Source of the DNA: SHZI01 sp963802215
Lineage (GTDB): Bacteria > Pseudomonadota > Gammaproteobacteria > Steroidobacterales > GCA-2729495
Length of the DNA stretch: 64,000 bases
Reading direction: 5' to 3'
NCBI GenBank assembly: GCA_963802215.1
Contig: CAWDHQ010000001.1
Span: forward strand, 1 to 64,000
Below the pieces are notes generated by a model. That model saw nothing but the letters and a program-made list of their open reading frames with translations. It made no database searches and was not told the DNA's origin. A program made the translations under genes and the position numbers. Shown here piece after piece: positions 8,265-16,404 of this stretch (positions within the stretch are counted from its first letter, which is position 1; the number at the start of each line of letters is the position of its first letter).

Positions 8265-8456
8265 ATGACCCTCACACACGGCGACGGCGCCTGGCAGGCC
8301 ACGGCGGCCTATCTGTACACCCTCGCGCTGCCACCCGCGGCGTTGGCCTGGGAGTACCTGCGGCGAAACGCGCGCTACCGGGACGATTGGCGCGCCCGCC
8401 GCGTGTCCGACGGTGTCGGACACGTCTGGGGGTTGCATCGACCTGGTCGACCCTGA
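8265..8456 (+). CDS. DUF6499 protein, N-terminal half of an FseA-like excision activator
   Basis: A 63-aa frame starting at ATG 8265, eight bases after AGGA. It reads AAYLYTLALPPAALAWEYLR and RNARYRDDW, the hallmark of DUF6499 (transcriptional-regulator domain). The frame runs into a TGA at 8454-8456 while the +1 frame continues as DUF2285. In Mesorhizobium loti ICEMlSymR7A the adjacent genes msi172 and msi171 have this same arrangement and are fused by a programmed +1 ribosomal frameshift to make FseA, which activates excision. Here the overlap region carries TGG GGG TTG CAT CGA, where a shift could occur. A plain frameshift mutation cannot be excluded. Confidence 0.75.
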   Translation: MTLTHGDGAWQATAAYLYTLALPPAALAWEYLRRNARYRDDWRARRVSDGVGHVWGLHRPGRP

Positions 8457-9021
8457 CCTGGACGCCCGCCAGGCGCGGCCCCACTGGCTGTCTCCCGCCG
8501 ACGCGCTGGCCATCGTGCCGGCGGGGATGGTGAGCGCCACGGCACCGGACTTCAGTGTGTGGCGGTTGTCGGGCCCTAAGACGCTGTCCGTGCAGGCACG
8601 GCACGACCTGGTGCTTGCCACGGGAGTCGGCGGCGGGGCGCTCGCGCTAACGGTGGACGCCGGGCTGCTGCTCGGCGACGCGTACGCCTTTCGGGTCCCG
8701 GCGTCGACCGAGCCCGAGGCGGCGGTGCGGGTCATGGTCAGCGTGCGCTCGGCCATGCACGGCGCTGACTCGTCAGTGGCCGACTCCTCATCGTCAGTGA
8801 CTCGATCGGCGCTCGTCCATCTGCGCGCCTTCCAGGCGCTGGATGGCATCGCTGCCGAGGCCTCGCACCGGACGCTTGCACGCGTCCTGTTCGGCGCGGA
8901 CGAGGTGGCCCGGCGTTGGACCGCCGACGGCGAGCTGCGTGCTCAGGTGCGCTACCTCGTGCGTCGTGCACGGGCACTCCGCGATGGCGGCTATCGGTTC
9001 CTTCTCTCGCCGTCCGCCTGA
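8413..9021 (+). CDS. DUF2285 protein, C-terminal half of an FseA-like excision activator
   Basis: This frame lies +1 relative to the DUF6499 frame and overlaps it by 44 bp. The coding-like sequence begins at IDLVDPDLDARQARPHW, followed by a DUF2285 domain to the end (up to 202 aa if read alone). There is no good ribosome site before the GTG at 8413, which favours entry by frameshift rather than a separate start. Read through, the fused product would be about 255 aa. Downstream lies an excisionase-like gene, the known target of FseA in Mesorhizobium, which fits the same job. FseA homology is family knowledge; frameshifting here is inference. Confidence 0.75.
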   Translation: MSDTSGGCIDLVDPDLDARQARPHWLSPADALAIVPAGMVSATAPDFSVWRLSGPKTLSVQARHDLVLATGVGGGALALTVDAGLLLGDAYAFRVPASTEPEAAVRVMVSVRSAMHGADSSVADSSSSVTRSALVHLRAFQALDGIAAEASHRTLARVLFGADEVARRWTADGELRAQVRYLVRRARALRDGGYRFLLSPSA

Positions 9022-9130
9022 CAGGGAGACTTTGAGCCACGCACCGATTCTCCCTGCCCAGTGCGCCGGTCTCGTCTGAGACTCCACCGCGTTGGCGGCA
9101 GTTGCGCCGCCCCCGCTGGAGTTTCGTCCC

Positions 9131-9367
9131 GTGCGCAAGACCAACGCCAAATCCATTACAAATTTTCTGAACAACTGCCAGGCGGCGGCCTTTCTAAACC
9201 TGTCGCCCCGCACACTCGAGAAGCAACGAGTTCTCGGTAACGGCCCGCGGTTTCGGAAGTTCGGCCGACGGGTCCTGTACGCGCTTGCCGATCTGGAGGC
9301 GTGGGCTGACGAGCGCCGCTGCGAGAGCACCTCGGACCAGCCCTACGACCGTGCCGTTGGCCGGTAA
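9131..9367 (+). CDS. Excisionase-like helix-turn-helix protein (RdfS/AlpA type)
   Basis: A 78-aa basic protein from GTG 9131, with GGAG at 9117-9120. Residues about 17-60 (CQAAAFLNLSPRTLEKQRV, then GPRFRKFGRRVLYALADLEAW) form the winged helix-turn-helix of MerR/AlpA-like excisionases. Proteins of this type act as recombination directionality factors that turn the integrase towards excision. Its place after the DUF6499/DUF2285 pair and before repA is the usual order in this ICE group. It may also act as a transcription factor for repA. Confidence 0.78.
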   Translation: MRKTNAKSITNFLNNCQAAAFLNLSPRTLEKQRVLGNGPRFRKFGRRVLYALADLEAWADERRCESTSDQPYDRAVGR

Positions 9368-9380
9368 GGGCAGAGCGCGC

Positions 9381-10253
9381 GTGTCGTCTTCCAGTGAACC
9401 CCGATCCCTCTGGCCGTTCCGGCCGCTGACGCGCCCACCACCGGTCTGTGACCTGCAGATGCTCATGGCCTACCCGTTCTTCTCGCTGGCCAAGACGCCC
9501 CGGGCGACGCCGATCCGCTTCCAGGCCGGGCGGGTGACCACCCACGTGGCCGGCACCGTGGCCCACGGCATGGCGACCATCTGGGACGCGGACGTGCTGA
9601 TCTGGGTGACCTCCCAGATCGTCGGTGCCAGGAACGCGGGACTGCCCACTTCACGACTGGTGGCTGCCACGCCCTACGACATCCTGACGTACATCGGGCG
9701 GGGTACCTCCCGGCACGATTACGAACGGTTGCGCGGCGCCCTGGACCGCCTGCAGTCAACCAGCGTGGCGACGTCTCTGCGACAGGCGGACGCCCAGCGG
9801 CTGCACCGGTTCTCGTGGCTGAACGAGTGGCGGGGCGGACTTGATCTGCATGGCAAGCCGCTCGGCGTGGAGCTGATCCTGCCGGACTGGTTGTACCGGA
9901 CGCTGCTCGAGCCCCACCAGGCGCTGCGCATCGATCCGCGGTACTTCCACCTCACCGGTGGCATTGAGCGCTGGCTGTATCGCCTGGTGCGCAAACACGG
10001 CGGCCGGCAGGCTGCTGGCTGGCGTTTCGACTTTGAGTACCTGTACCGGAAGTCCGGCAGCAGTGCGCAGTACGCCGACTTCGCTGGCGACTTGCGGCGG
10101 ATTGCCCGTCAGGGGCGCCTGCCGGGCTACACGCTCGCCGTCAGTCGTAGCGGAGCGGGTCGGGAATCGCTGGCGTTTGCCCCGGCGCGAACGGCGTTCC
10201 GCAACCGGATCCAGGACCTCGTCCAGGCGCTGCGATCTGTGGATAAGTTGTGA
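9381..10253 (+). CDS. repA: RepA-type replication initiator protein
   Basis: A 290-aa protein starting at GTG 9381 (AAGGG at 9366-9370). It matches the replication initiator protein A family (TrfA/RPA type): CDLQMLMAYPFFSLAKTPR near the N-terminus, then GTVAHGMATIWDADVLIW and the winged-helix region ATPYDILTYIGRGTSRHDYERL. The remaining C-terminal winged helix (WLYRLVRKHGG) is typical. It would bind iterons to start replication of the excised circle. Three iteron-like repeats begin six bases after its stop. A ParA gene usually follows in this ICE group but none is seen here. Confidence 0.85.
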   Translation: MSSSSEPRSLWPFRPLTRPPPVCDLQMLMAYPFFSLAKTPRATPIRFQAGRVTTHVAGTVAHGMATIWDADVLIWVTSQIVGARNAGLPTSRLVAATPYDILTYIGRGTSRHDYERLRGALDRLQSTSVATSLRQADAQRLHRFSWLNEWRGGLDLHGKPLGVELILPDWLYRTLLEPHQALRIDPRYFHLTGGIERWLYRLVRKHGGRQAAGWRFDFEYLYRKSGSSAQYADFAGDLRRIARQGRLPGYTLAVSRSGAGRESLAFAPARTAFRNRIQDLVQALRSVDKL

Positions 10254-10259
10254 ACAGCC

Positions 10260-10323
10260 TCGTGCTATCAGGCGTGGCAACTATCGTGCTATCAGGCGTG
10301 CGACTATCGTGCTATCAGGCGTG
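10260..10323 (+). repeat. Three 17-bp iterons
   Basis: TCGTGCTATCAGGCGTG occurs exactly at 10260-10276, 10284-10300 and 10307-10323, with start-to-start spacing of 24 and 23 bp, about two helical turns. The spacers share the ending ACTA. Placed directly behind the initiator gene, these are probable RepA-binding iterons of a replication origin. Confidence 0.8.
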
Positions 10324-10329
10324 CGGAGG

Positions 10330-10400
10330 GGGTTTAACCCGTTGTTCTAAATGCGGAATCCGCGCCCGTAAATCTTCTAAATATCTGGAATCCCTAAAGA
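10330..10400 (+). other. AT-richer segment beside the iterons, possible origin
   Basis: A palindrome GGGTTTAACCC (10330-10340) is followed by a stretch much richer in A and T than its surroundings, with TTCTAAAT repeated at 10345-10352 and 10375-10382. Iterons followed by an AT-rich unwinding region is the normal layout of an iteron origin. From 10401 to 10560 I see no gene. Confidence 0.5.
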
Positions 10401-10560
10401 GATCTCTGGGCGGCAGGTTTGAACGCCTGCCGGACACCGAGACCGCCAGAACTCAGAACTCGGGAAAGTTATTCGAAAGGGATCCGGAGAGAACGCCGAG
10501 TAGCGCGCAGCTAGCAACGACGCACCTAGGTGACCACAGCCGGAGCGATGGACTCACCCT

Positions 10561-11025
10561 GTGGGTACGCTGACCCGAGTGCGTCTGGTGTTTGTGGCGG
10601 AGCGTGTAAACGTCCGGCTGCGCTTCGGGAGACCCATCCAGGAGCGCCGAATCGATCGATTCCGCCGCGAGGTCTGGTTCACACCGCAGGCCTCTCTGGC
10701 GCTAGTTCACTGGCAGGCCAACCGCTACGGCACCGTGGTCTGGTGGCTCGCCGTCCTGCGCACCGTCCGTCCTGGAGGCGTCGCCCAAACCATTCCGCAC
10801 GTGACCCCCGGTGCCGAGATCCTGCTCAAGGCGGACGGTCGGGAGCGGGTGCAAGCGATGCTCCAGCTCATCCGTCGAATCGAGCAGCAGGGCATCGTTC
10901 CTATCGCTGTCAGCCCGCACTACTGGCGCACGGTCCACAACCGGCTGGCAGCTCGTCAGCCCGTGCCGGAGTACGAACCGGCCCAGCACGAAGCGTACCG
11001 GCAATGGCACGACATCCAGCCATGA
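10561..11025 (+). CDS. DUF2840 protein
   Basis: A 154-aa basic protein matching DUF2840: it begins with VRLVFVAERVNVRLRFGRP, has WQANRYGTVVWWLAVLR in the middle and ends in SPHYWRTVHNRLAAR. The start is GTG at 10561, with an alternative GTG at 10579. Its stop overlaps the traF start (ATGA at 11022-11025). DUF2840 genes lie between parA and traF in this ICE group; the function is unknown. Here parA is missing, so it follows the origin region directly. Confidence 0.82.
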   Translation: MGTLTRVRLVFVAERVNVRLRFGRPIQERRIDRFRREVWFTPQASLALVHWQANRYGTVVWWLAVLRTVRPGGVAQTIPHVTPGAEILLKADGRERVQAMLQLIRRIEQQGIVPIAVSPHYWRTVHNRLAARQPVPEYEPAQHEAYRQWHDIQP

Positions 11026-11531
11026 CCGTGACGGCGGTACGGATAGTCATCTGGGCAGCCTTCGGCGTTGCTGTGATCGCATTGCCGGTGGCAATGACGT
11101 CACCGATACGGCTGGTCTACAACGCTACGGCCAGTGCACCCCTGGGTTGGTACGCGGTGGTGCCCGTGACCACGCCCCGAGTGGGAGATCTACTGCTGGC
11201 GCACCTGCCGAGCAGTGCTGCCTTGTTCGCCGACAATCGCCGCTATCTGCCTAAGTCCGTACCGATCCTGAAGCGCGTGGGGGCGGTGGCCGGGCAGGGG
11301 GTGTGCGTGCGGAACCGCGTCCTCAGGATCGATCGTGAGCTGCCGGTCCGACTGCTGGAGCGGGACGGCCTGGGTCGTCCGCTGACGCCGTGGCAAGGCT
11401 GTCGCGAACTCAACGTCGACGAGCTGTTCCTGCTCAGCCACGACAGTCCCGCGTCCTTCGACAGTCGGTATTTCGGACCGATTCGCAAGCGGCTGGTGAT
11501 CGGTCGGGCAGTGGCGCTGTGGACCTGGTGA
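11022..11531 (+). CDS. traF: TraF, S26-family conjugal transfer peptidase
   Basis: A 169-aa protein with an N-terminal membrane anchor (residues about 5-27). It shows the S26/TraF catalytic Ser region NATASAPLGWY (about 35-45) and the Lys region VPILKRVGAVAGQ (about 80-92), then SFDSRYFGPI near the C-terminus. TraF processes the TrbC pilin, joining its ends to make the cyclic pilin of IncP-type systems, at the cytoplasmic membrane. Translation is coupled to DUF2840 by an ATGA overlap. Confidence 0.88.
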   Translation: MTVTAVRIVIWAAFGVAVIALPVAMTSPIRLVYNATASAPLGWYAVVPVTTPRVGDLLLAHLPSSAALFADNRRYLPKSVPILKRVGAVAGQGVCVRNRVLRIDRELPVRLLERDGLGRPLTPWQGCRELNVDELFLLSHDSPASFDSRYFGPIRKRLVIGRAVALWTW

Positions 11532-11589
11532 TCAACAGGCTACTGACAGGGCGGATGGCAGGTCATTGCACCGTGGCTGTACACCGCGC

Positions 11590-11620
11590 TGACAGGTTGG
11601 TGACAGGTTGGTGACAGGTT
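11590..11620 (+). repeat. Tandem 11-bp repeats upstream of the relaxase
   Basis: TGACAGGTTGG is repeated at 11590-11600 and 11601-11611, with a partial third copy TGACAGGTT at 11612-11620. The period is one helical turn. Related TGACAGG is also seen about 50 bp upstream. Such iterated sites often bind relaxosome accessory proteins near oriT. Confidence 0.5.
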
Positions 11621-11789
11621 CTCTTGCAGTAGTGGCCGAGTCGATTCCCGGAGCGAAGAGCGAGAGGGGGAGGATCGGGTGCTAAGCAAGATTAAAGGCG
11701 ACGGCACTGCCGACGCCAGGAGTCGATGTCTGCACGTCAACGGGGGCGGCACGCCGCGCCTGCGGGCCACTGGCGAAGTTTTGTCGGAT

Positions 11790-11822
11790 GACAGACACGG
11801 GCTGGCGCCTGCCCGTGCTGTC
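11790..11822 (+). repeat. Imperfect inverted repeat before the relaxase, oriT candidate
   Basis: GACAGACACGGGC (11790-11802) and GCCCGTGCTGTC (11811-11822) pair with a single bulge around an 8-base loop, 37 bp before the relaxase start. A relaxase-adjacent inverted repeat plus the tandem repeats at 11590 makes 11532-11859 the best oriT candidate. No nic site can be named. No convincing gene is seen in this interval. Confidence 0.45.
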
Positions 11823-11859
11823 TACGCCAGACTGCGCTGGGCAACGAGAAACCACAGTC

Positions 11860-13815
11860 ATGACTGAGCGCGATGACGATCGGTTTCGCCCCAGGCTCCG
11901 GCCGCCCCGCGATCGCGGCAACGGGGAGCCCGTCCGCTTCGTCAGTCGCGTGCTCAAGGCCACCTCGCGCGCCGGGCCGGCCGGCGCCAAGGGTAGCCGG
12001 CGACCGGGCGTGTTTGCCGGCAGAGGCGTCGTGGCAGCGCGACTGGCGATGGCTCGCAGCCGGGTCGGGCAGCGCCGGGTCATTGTGAAAGTCCGCGTGG
12101 TGCGGCTGGGGGCTGGCGGCCTCAAGTCCAGCAGGACCCACCTGCGCTACCTGGAACGGGCGGGAGTCAGCCGCGAAGGCGAGCCGGGCCAGGCTTACGG
12201 ACCCCAGACCGAGGCCGCGGATGCGGCGGCGTTCAGCGCTGCTGGCGCGGGGGATCGGCACCAGTTCCGGGCCATCGTGGCCCCGGAGGACGCGACCGAG
12301 ATCGGTGACTTGCACGGCTACACCCGCCGGCTCCTGGCCCGCGTTGAGCAGGACCTGGGCACCCGGCTGGAGTGGATTGCGGTCGACCACTGGGACACGG
12401 ACAACCCTCACACGCACATCGTGATCCGCGGGCGTGAGGAGTCGGGAGGGGATCTGGTGATCTCCCGGGAGTACATCACTCACGGCCTCCGGGTGCGGGC
12501 GACCGAGCTAGCGACCGAGTGGCTGGGGCCGCGTACAGAGGCCGAGATCCAGGCTAGCCTTACACGCGAGATCAGGCAGGATCGCTGGACCAGTCTGGAT
12601 CGCTCGTTGCAGCGGCTGGCCCAGGACGGGCAGGTGGACCTTCGCGTGGTGCCGGCGGACGTTGGTGACCGGCTGCGGCGCTCGCTGATGGTGGGTCGCC
12701 TGCAGCAGCTCGGGAAGATGGGCCTGGCCCAGGAAGCAGCCCCGAGTGTCTGGACGATCGATCCCCGTGCCGAACAGACACTGCGGGAGCTTGGGGAGCG
12801 GGGCGACATCATCCGGACGATGCAGCGGGCCTTCGGAACGGAGCGACGTCATTTCGCCTTCTTCGATGCCGCGGCAGCGGCCCAGCCGGTGGTGGGTCGC
12901 ATCGCGGCAAAGGGGCGGGCCGACGAACTCCAGGACCGGGGGTACCTGGTCGTGGATGGGCTGGAGGGGCGGGCACACCACGTGGCCCTGCCCGCCCGGA
13001 TCGATCTGTCTGAATTGCCGGTCGGGGGCATCGTCGCGGTCCGCGTGCGGAACGAAGTCCGCAGCTCGGACCGGACGATCGCGGCACTCGCCACGGACGG
13101 GCACTACCGGACGGCCCGCCACCTCACGGTGGCCCGGTTGTCAGCGCGTCCCGGTCAGGACCCGGACGCCTTCGTTGCGGCACACGTCCGGCGCCTGGAG
13201 GCCCTGCGCCGGGGCGGAGTGGTCGAGCGAGTCGCAGACGGGGTGTGGCGCGTCCCGCCCGATCTTCCCGAGCGCGGCCGGCTGTTTGATCGGCGTGACG
13301 GCAACAACCTGGAGGTCGAGCTGAAGTCAGTGCTTCCCGCCGAGCGGCAGGTCCGGGTGATCGGTGCCACGTGGCTGGATCAGCAGCTCATGACCGGCGG
13401 TGCCGGCATCGGCACGCAAGGATTCGGGGGAGAGGTCCGCAGCCTCCTCGCGAGGCGTGGGGCGTTCCTCGTGGAACATCAGCTGGCAGAGCCTCGGGAT
13501 GGACATGCGGTACTCACCCGAGATGCAATCGCCACGCTACGCCAGCGCGACTTGGCGGCGGGGGCGGCCAAGATTGCCGCGGAGACGGGTCGTGCCTACC
13601 GACCCTCCCCCGAGGGGCAGGCGATCAGCGGAACCTACCGCCGGGCATTGTGGTTCGCCAGCGGCCAGTTTGCCGTGCTCGACGACGGTCAGGGGTTTGC
13701 CTTGGTGCCCTGGCGGCCGGTGCTCGCGGGGCGCGAGGGACAGGCCATGAGTGTCATGGTCCGGGGGGATAGTGTCACCTGGCAGTTAGGTCGACAGCGG
13801 ACTGTGTCTCGCTAG
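11860..13815 (+). CDS. VirD2-family relaxase with DUF3363
   Basis: A 651-aa relaxase. The N-terminal third is Arg-rich (RVIVKVRVVRLG, then KSSRTHLRYLER), followed by the nuclease histidines in AVDHWDTDNPHTHIVIRG near residues 185-203. The C-terminal two thirds match DUF3363, including HYRTARHLTVARL and a terminal block near WFASGQFAVLDDG. It would nick oriT, stay bound to the 5' end and pilot the strand through TraG and the Trb channel. ATG 11860 is preferred over the upstream in-frame 11788 because the inverted repeat lies in between. It is followed by inserted cargo instead of traG. Confidence 0.88.
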   Translation: MTERDDDRFRPRLRPPRDRGNGEPVRFVSRVLKATSRAGPAGAKGSRRPGVFAGRGVVAARLAMARSRVGQRRVIVKVRVVRLGAGGLKSSRTHLRYLERAGVSREGEPGQAYGPQTEAADAAAFSAAGAGDRHQFRAIVAPEDATEIGDLHGYTRRLLARVEQDLGTRLEWIAVDHWDTDNPHTHIVIRGREESGGDLVISREYITHGLRVRATELATEWLGPRTEAEIQASLTREIRQDRWTSLDRSLQRLAQDGQVDLRVVPADVGDRLRRSLMVGRLQQLGKMGLAQEAAPSVWTIDPRAEQTLRELGERGDIIRTMQRAFGTERRHFAFFDAAAAAQPVVGRIAAKGRADELQDRGYLVVDGLEGRAHHVALPARIDLSELPVGGIVAVRVRNEVRSSDRTIAALATDGHYRTARHLTVARLSARPGQDPDAFVAAHVRRLEALRRGGVVERVADGVWRVPPDLPERGRLFDRRDGNNLEVELKSVLPAERQVRVIGATWLDQQLMTGGAGIGTQGFGGEVRSLLARRGAFLVEHQLAEPRDGHAVLTRDAIATLRQRDLAAGAAKIAAETGRAYRPSPEGQAISGTYRRALWFASGQFAVLDDGQGFALVPWRPVLAGREGQAMSVMVRGDSVTWQLGRQRTVSR

Positions 13816-14052
13816 CGCTCCTCAAGTTTACGCACCCCATCCAGGTGATTGCCCGCTGCTCCCGAGCAGCAACGACACTAGGGCTTTTGGGCCCTTGCTT
13901 TCACGACGCCGCCAGCACGCTGTATGGACAGGTTGTGAGACTCCCGGGAGGTCTTTTACTCTCTGGCTCCTCCACTCTGCGCTCGGGCTGACGAGCTGGA
14001 TGTAAGGTGCCGTGCCTGCCCGTTGAGGTGGTTCAATGGATTATCCTGTGGC

Positions 14053-15825
14053 ATGGACATCACATTCGATTGTCAGGGTTGCGGGAAAAACCTTGTTGTC
14101 GACGCAGCTGATGCGGGCACGGTCGTCCAATGCCCCACTTGTTACGTCAACCTAACCGTTCCCTCTTCGACGCCATCGAGTGACCAGTGGCAAAACATTA
14201 GAGAAATCGTCCTTGCTAGGGATCAGCGCCGCTGTGTCGAATGCGGCGAGGAATGCAATCGAGGGGAAGCCGATGTGCACCACCTCATTCCCCGATCAAT
14301 CGGCGGCTCGGATGAGCCCTCGAATCTCGTCACTCTTTGCGGCGGTTGCCATGGAGCACACCACCCTAATCTCCAGGCTTCTTTGTCAGGCCGGTTCATC
14401 GAGCGGTGGGCATTGCGCCTCGCAAAGTGGCTCGATACACAAAACCAGCTGCCCGAGGCTACGCCAAATCTGGGCGGCGCACTCCGCCTGTTTGGCCTGG
14501 AGAAGTTTCGGCAAAATCAATTGGAGGTGGTGCTGGCTGCACTCAAGGGCGAATCCGTACTCATGGTGAGTCCGACCGGCTCTGGCAAAACGCTCTGCTT
14601 CCAGGTGCCGGCCCTCATGCGGCCCGGCACCGCATTCGTTATTTCGCCATTGAAGGCGTTGATGAGCGACCAGGTGTCCAGTCTCCAGCGCAAGAAGATT
14701 CCCGGCTCCTTCATTAATGGCGACTTGGGTCCGGATGAAAAGCGGCGCCGTTACCGCTTACTTGATCAGCGGGCCCTGAAGTTCCTCTACTGCACACCGG
14801 AGCGCTTCGACCCGACGATGGTTCGTAGCGAAGAGATCCAACGGCTCTCCAGCGCCAAACCGAGCTTCTTGGTTGTCGATGAAGCTCACTGCATCGATCG
14901 GTGGGGTGGTGACTTTCGCCCCAACTACAGCCGATTGGGAGGTGTAAGACAGGTGCTCGGCAATCCGCCCGCCCTAGCGTTCACCGCAACCGCGGGGATT
15001 AAGGCTCAGAAGCGGATACTGGAGTCGTTAGGTATTCCGAAGGCGCACGTCGTTGTCAGTGGCGTTGATCGGCCAAACGTCGCATTGCTACGACTGCCCA
15101 TCATTGGTGCGCAGGAGCGGTTCAAGGCTATCCAAGGGCTGACTCAAGCGATGCCGACTGGCCGGGCAATGATTTTCGTTCCCACGGTCAAAGTTGGCAC
15201 TTTCGTGCAACATGGATTGTCCATGCAGGGGTTGGAGGTGCCGTTCTATCACTCGAAGTGCGGAACCGCAAACGAGCGGGATGTGCTGCTGGGCCGGTTC
15301 ACGGGCCGACTGTCACCTGCATTGCCGATCATCATTTGCACGAATGCATTTGGGATGGGGTTGGATGTTTCCGACGTCCGCTTGGTTGTTCATTGGCAGC
15401 ATCCTGCTTCGGTCGAGGACTATCTCCAAGAGTTTGGCCGTGCGGGTCGTGACGGCAGGCCCGCACTGGCGGTATTGTTAACGAACGAGGGGGAGGATCT
15501 GAATCTGCCTCGATTCATGGCCGCGCTGACCGTGAGGCAGGCCGAACTGGACGACCACCAGAAGAAGGCCATTCTGGACGGTAAGTACCTGCAGATCCAG
15601 GACATGCACAACCTGGCGGGCCGCATGGAGAGCTGTTTTCGGCGAGACCTCGTGCGCTACTTTCAAGAAGAGAAAGCGGCGCCCCGAATATCGCTGGCAC
15701 TCCGGATCGTGCAGTGGCTATTTTCGACGAAAGAGAAGCCAACCAGGGTCAGAGTCTGCTGCGATAAGTGCGATAGCGTCACGTTGGCGAACTACATGGA
15801 CTGGGTACGGGCGGTTTTTCGGTAA
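14053..15825 (+). CDS. Zinc ribbon + HNH nuclease + RecQ-like helicase fusion
   Basis: A 590-aa fusion. Residues 7-30 form a zinc ribbon (CxxC, CxxC). Residues about 45-105 are an HNH domain: CVECGEE, VHHLIPRSIGG, NLVTLCGGCHGAHH. The rest is a RecQ-type helicase: SPTGSGKT P-loop, DEAHCIDRWGGDFRP box with the RecQ aromatic loop, FTATAG, TNAFGMGLDVSDV and EFGRAGRDGRP, then the RecQ zinc subdomain (SCFRRDLVRYF and CCDKCD). It lacks the winged-helix and HRDC domains. Base composition is visibly less GC-rich than the flanking relaxase and traG genes, so it looks imported. A DNA-degrading defence role is inferred; no named system is claimed. Confidence 0.85.
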   Translation: MDITFDCQGCGKNLVVDAADAGTVVQCPTCYVNLTVPSSTPSSDQWQNIREIVLARDQRRCVECGEECNRGEADVHHLIPRSIGGSDEPSNLVTLCGGCHGAHHPNLQASLSGRFIERWALRLAKWLDTQNQLPEATPNLGGALRLFGLEKFRQNQLEVVLAALKGESVLMVSPTGSGKTLCFQVPALMRPGTAFVISPLKALMSDQVSSLQRKKIPGSFINGDLGPDEKRRRYRLLDQRALKFLYCTPERFDPTMVRSEEIQRLSSAKPSFLVVDEAHCIDRWGGDFRPNYSRLGGVRQVLGNPPALAFTATAGIKAQKRILESLGIPKAHVVVSGVDRPNVALLRLPIIGAQERFKAIQGLTQAMPTGRAMIFVPTVKVGTFVQHGLSMQGLEVPFYHSKCGTANERDVLLGRFTGRLSPALPIIICTNAFGMGLDVSDVRLVVHWQHPASVEDYLQEFGRAGRDGRPALAVLLTNEGEDLNLPRFMAALTVRQAELDDHQKKAILDGKYLQIQDMHNLAGRMESCFRRDLVRYFQEEKAAPRISLALRIVQWLFSTKEKPTRVRVCCDKCDSVTLANYMDWVRAVFR

Positions 15826-15933
15826 GCTTCAACAACCGAAAGCCTACAATGTCACCAAGTCCACTGTTTCATTTCCCCGCGCACTCAATGTGGTCGCTCG
15901 TGCCTCGGGCGATCGAGCAACGAGAGAGACCGC

Positions 15934-16404
15934 ATGCCAGAGGCAGCCCGAATTCTGGAAATCCTGTCCGAAGCGAAGAGGCTCGCTCAGGAGTACCGCG
16001 CATTGACCGGGAAGCCGCTTGGCGTTACCGGCGAAGTTGCCGAATACGAGGCAGCGCTCCACCTCGATCGTGAACTGTCACCAGCCCGTCAGGCCGGATA
16101 TGACGCGGTTCGACGGAGCGATGGAGCCCGCTTGCAGATCAAAGGCCGTTGCATGCCGGCCGGATCAAATCCGGGTCAACGGGTCAGTCGCATCGACATC
16201 AAAAAAGAATTTGACGGTGTCCTGCTGGTAATCCTCGATGAAAACTTCGACACGACGGAAATCTACGAGGCTGACAGAGCCGCCGTGGTCGAAGCCATAA
16301 GCGCTCCAGGTTCCAAGGCCCGCAACGAGAGAGGTTCACTTCCAGTCGCGAAGTTTAAGAGCATAGGCCGCCGGATTTGGCGGCGACCGGTTGTACGGGT
16401 ATGA
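15934..16404 (+). CDS. DUF6998 protein, restriction-endonuclease-like
   Basis: A 156-aa protein matching DUF6998: GVTGEVAEYEAA (about 29-40), QAGYDAVRR, LQIKGRC, then FDGVLLVILDENFDTTEIYEA and SKARNERGSLPVAKFKSIG at the C-terminus. Glu residues in the first helix plus Gln-Ile-Lys in a strand resemble the E...(E/Q)xK core of PD-(D/E)XK nucleases, so nuclease activity is possible. The ribosome site is AGAGAG at 15923-15928. Its stop overlaps the next gene start (ATGA, 16401-16404). It lies 108 bp after the HNH-RecQ gene and has similar base composition, so the genes may work together. Confidence 0.75.
   Translation: MPEAARILEILSEAKRLAQEYRALTGKPLGVTGEVAEYEAALHLDRELSPARQAGYDAVRRSDGARLQIKGRCMPAGSNPGQRVSRIDIKKEFDGVLLVILDENFDTTEIYEADRAAVVEAISAPGSKARNERGSLPVAKFKSIGRRIWRRPVVRV

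Noticed and set aside
10260..10323. Repeat array as a possible CRISPR
   Set aside because: Units are 17 bp with 6-7-bp conserved spacers directly behind a Rep gene, which fits iterons and not CRISPR. No CRISPR array or cas gene was seen in the window.
11679..11867. 62-aa plus-strand frame before the relaxase
   Set aside because: It runs over the inverted repeat at 11790-11822 and overlaps the relaxase start; no recognisable sequence.
13990..14030. TGTAAGG near 14003 as another ECF promoter
   Set aside because: No CGACTAAT-like box at 15-16 bp; also far from the sigma factor and in the mobile cassette.
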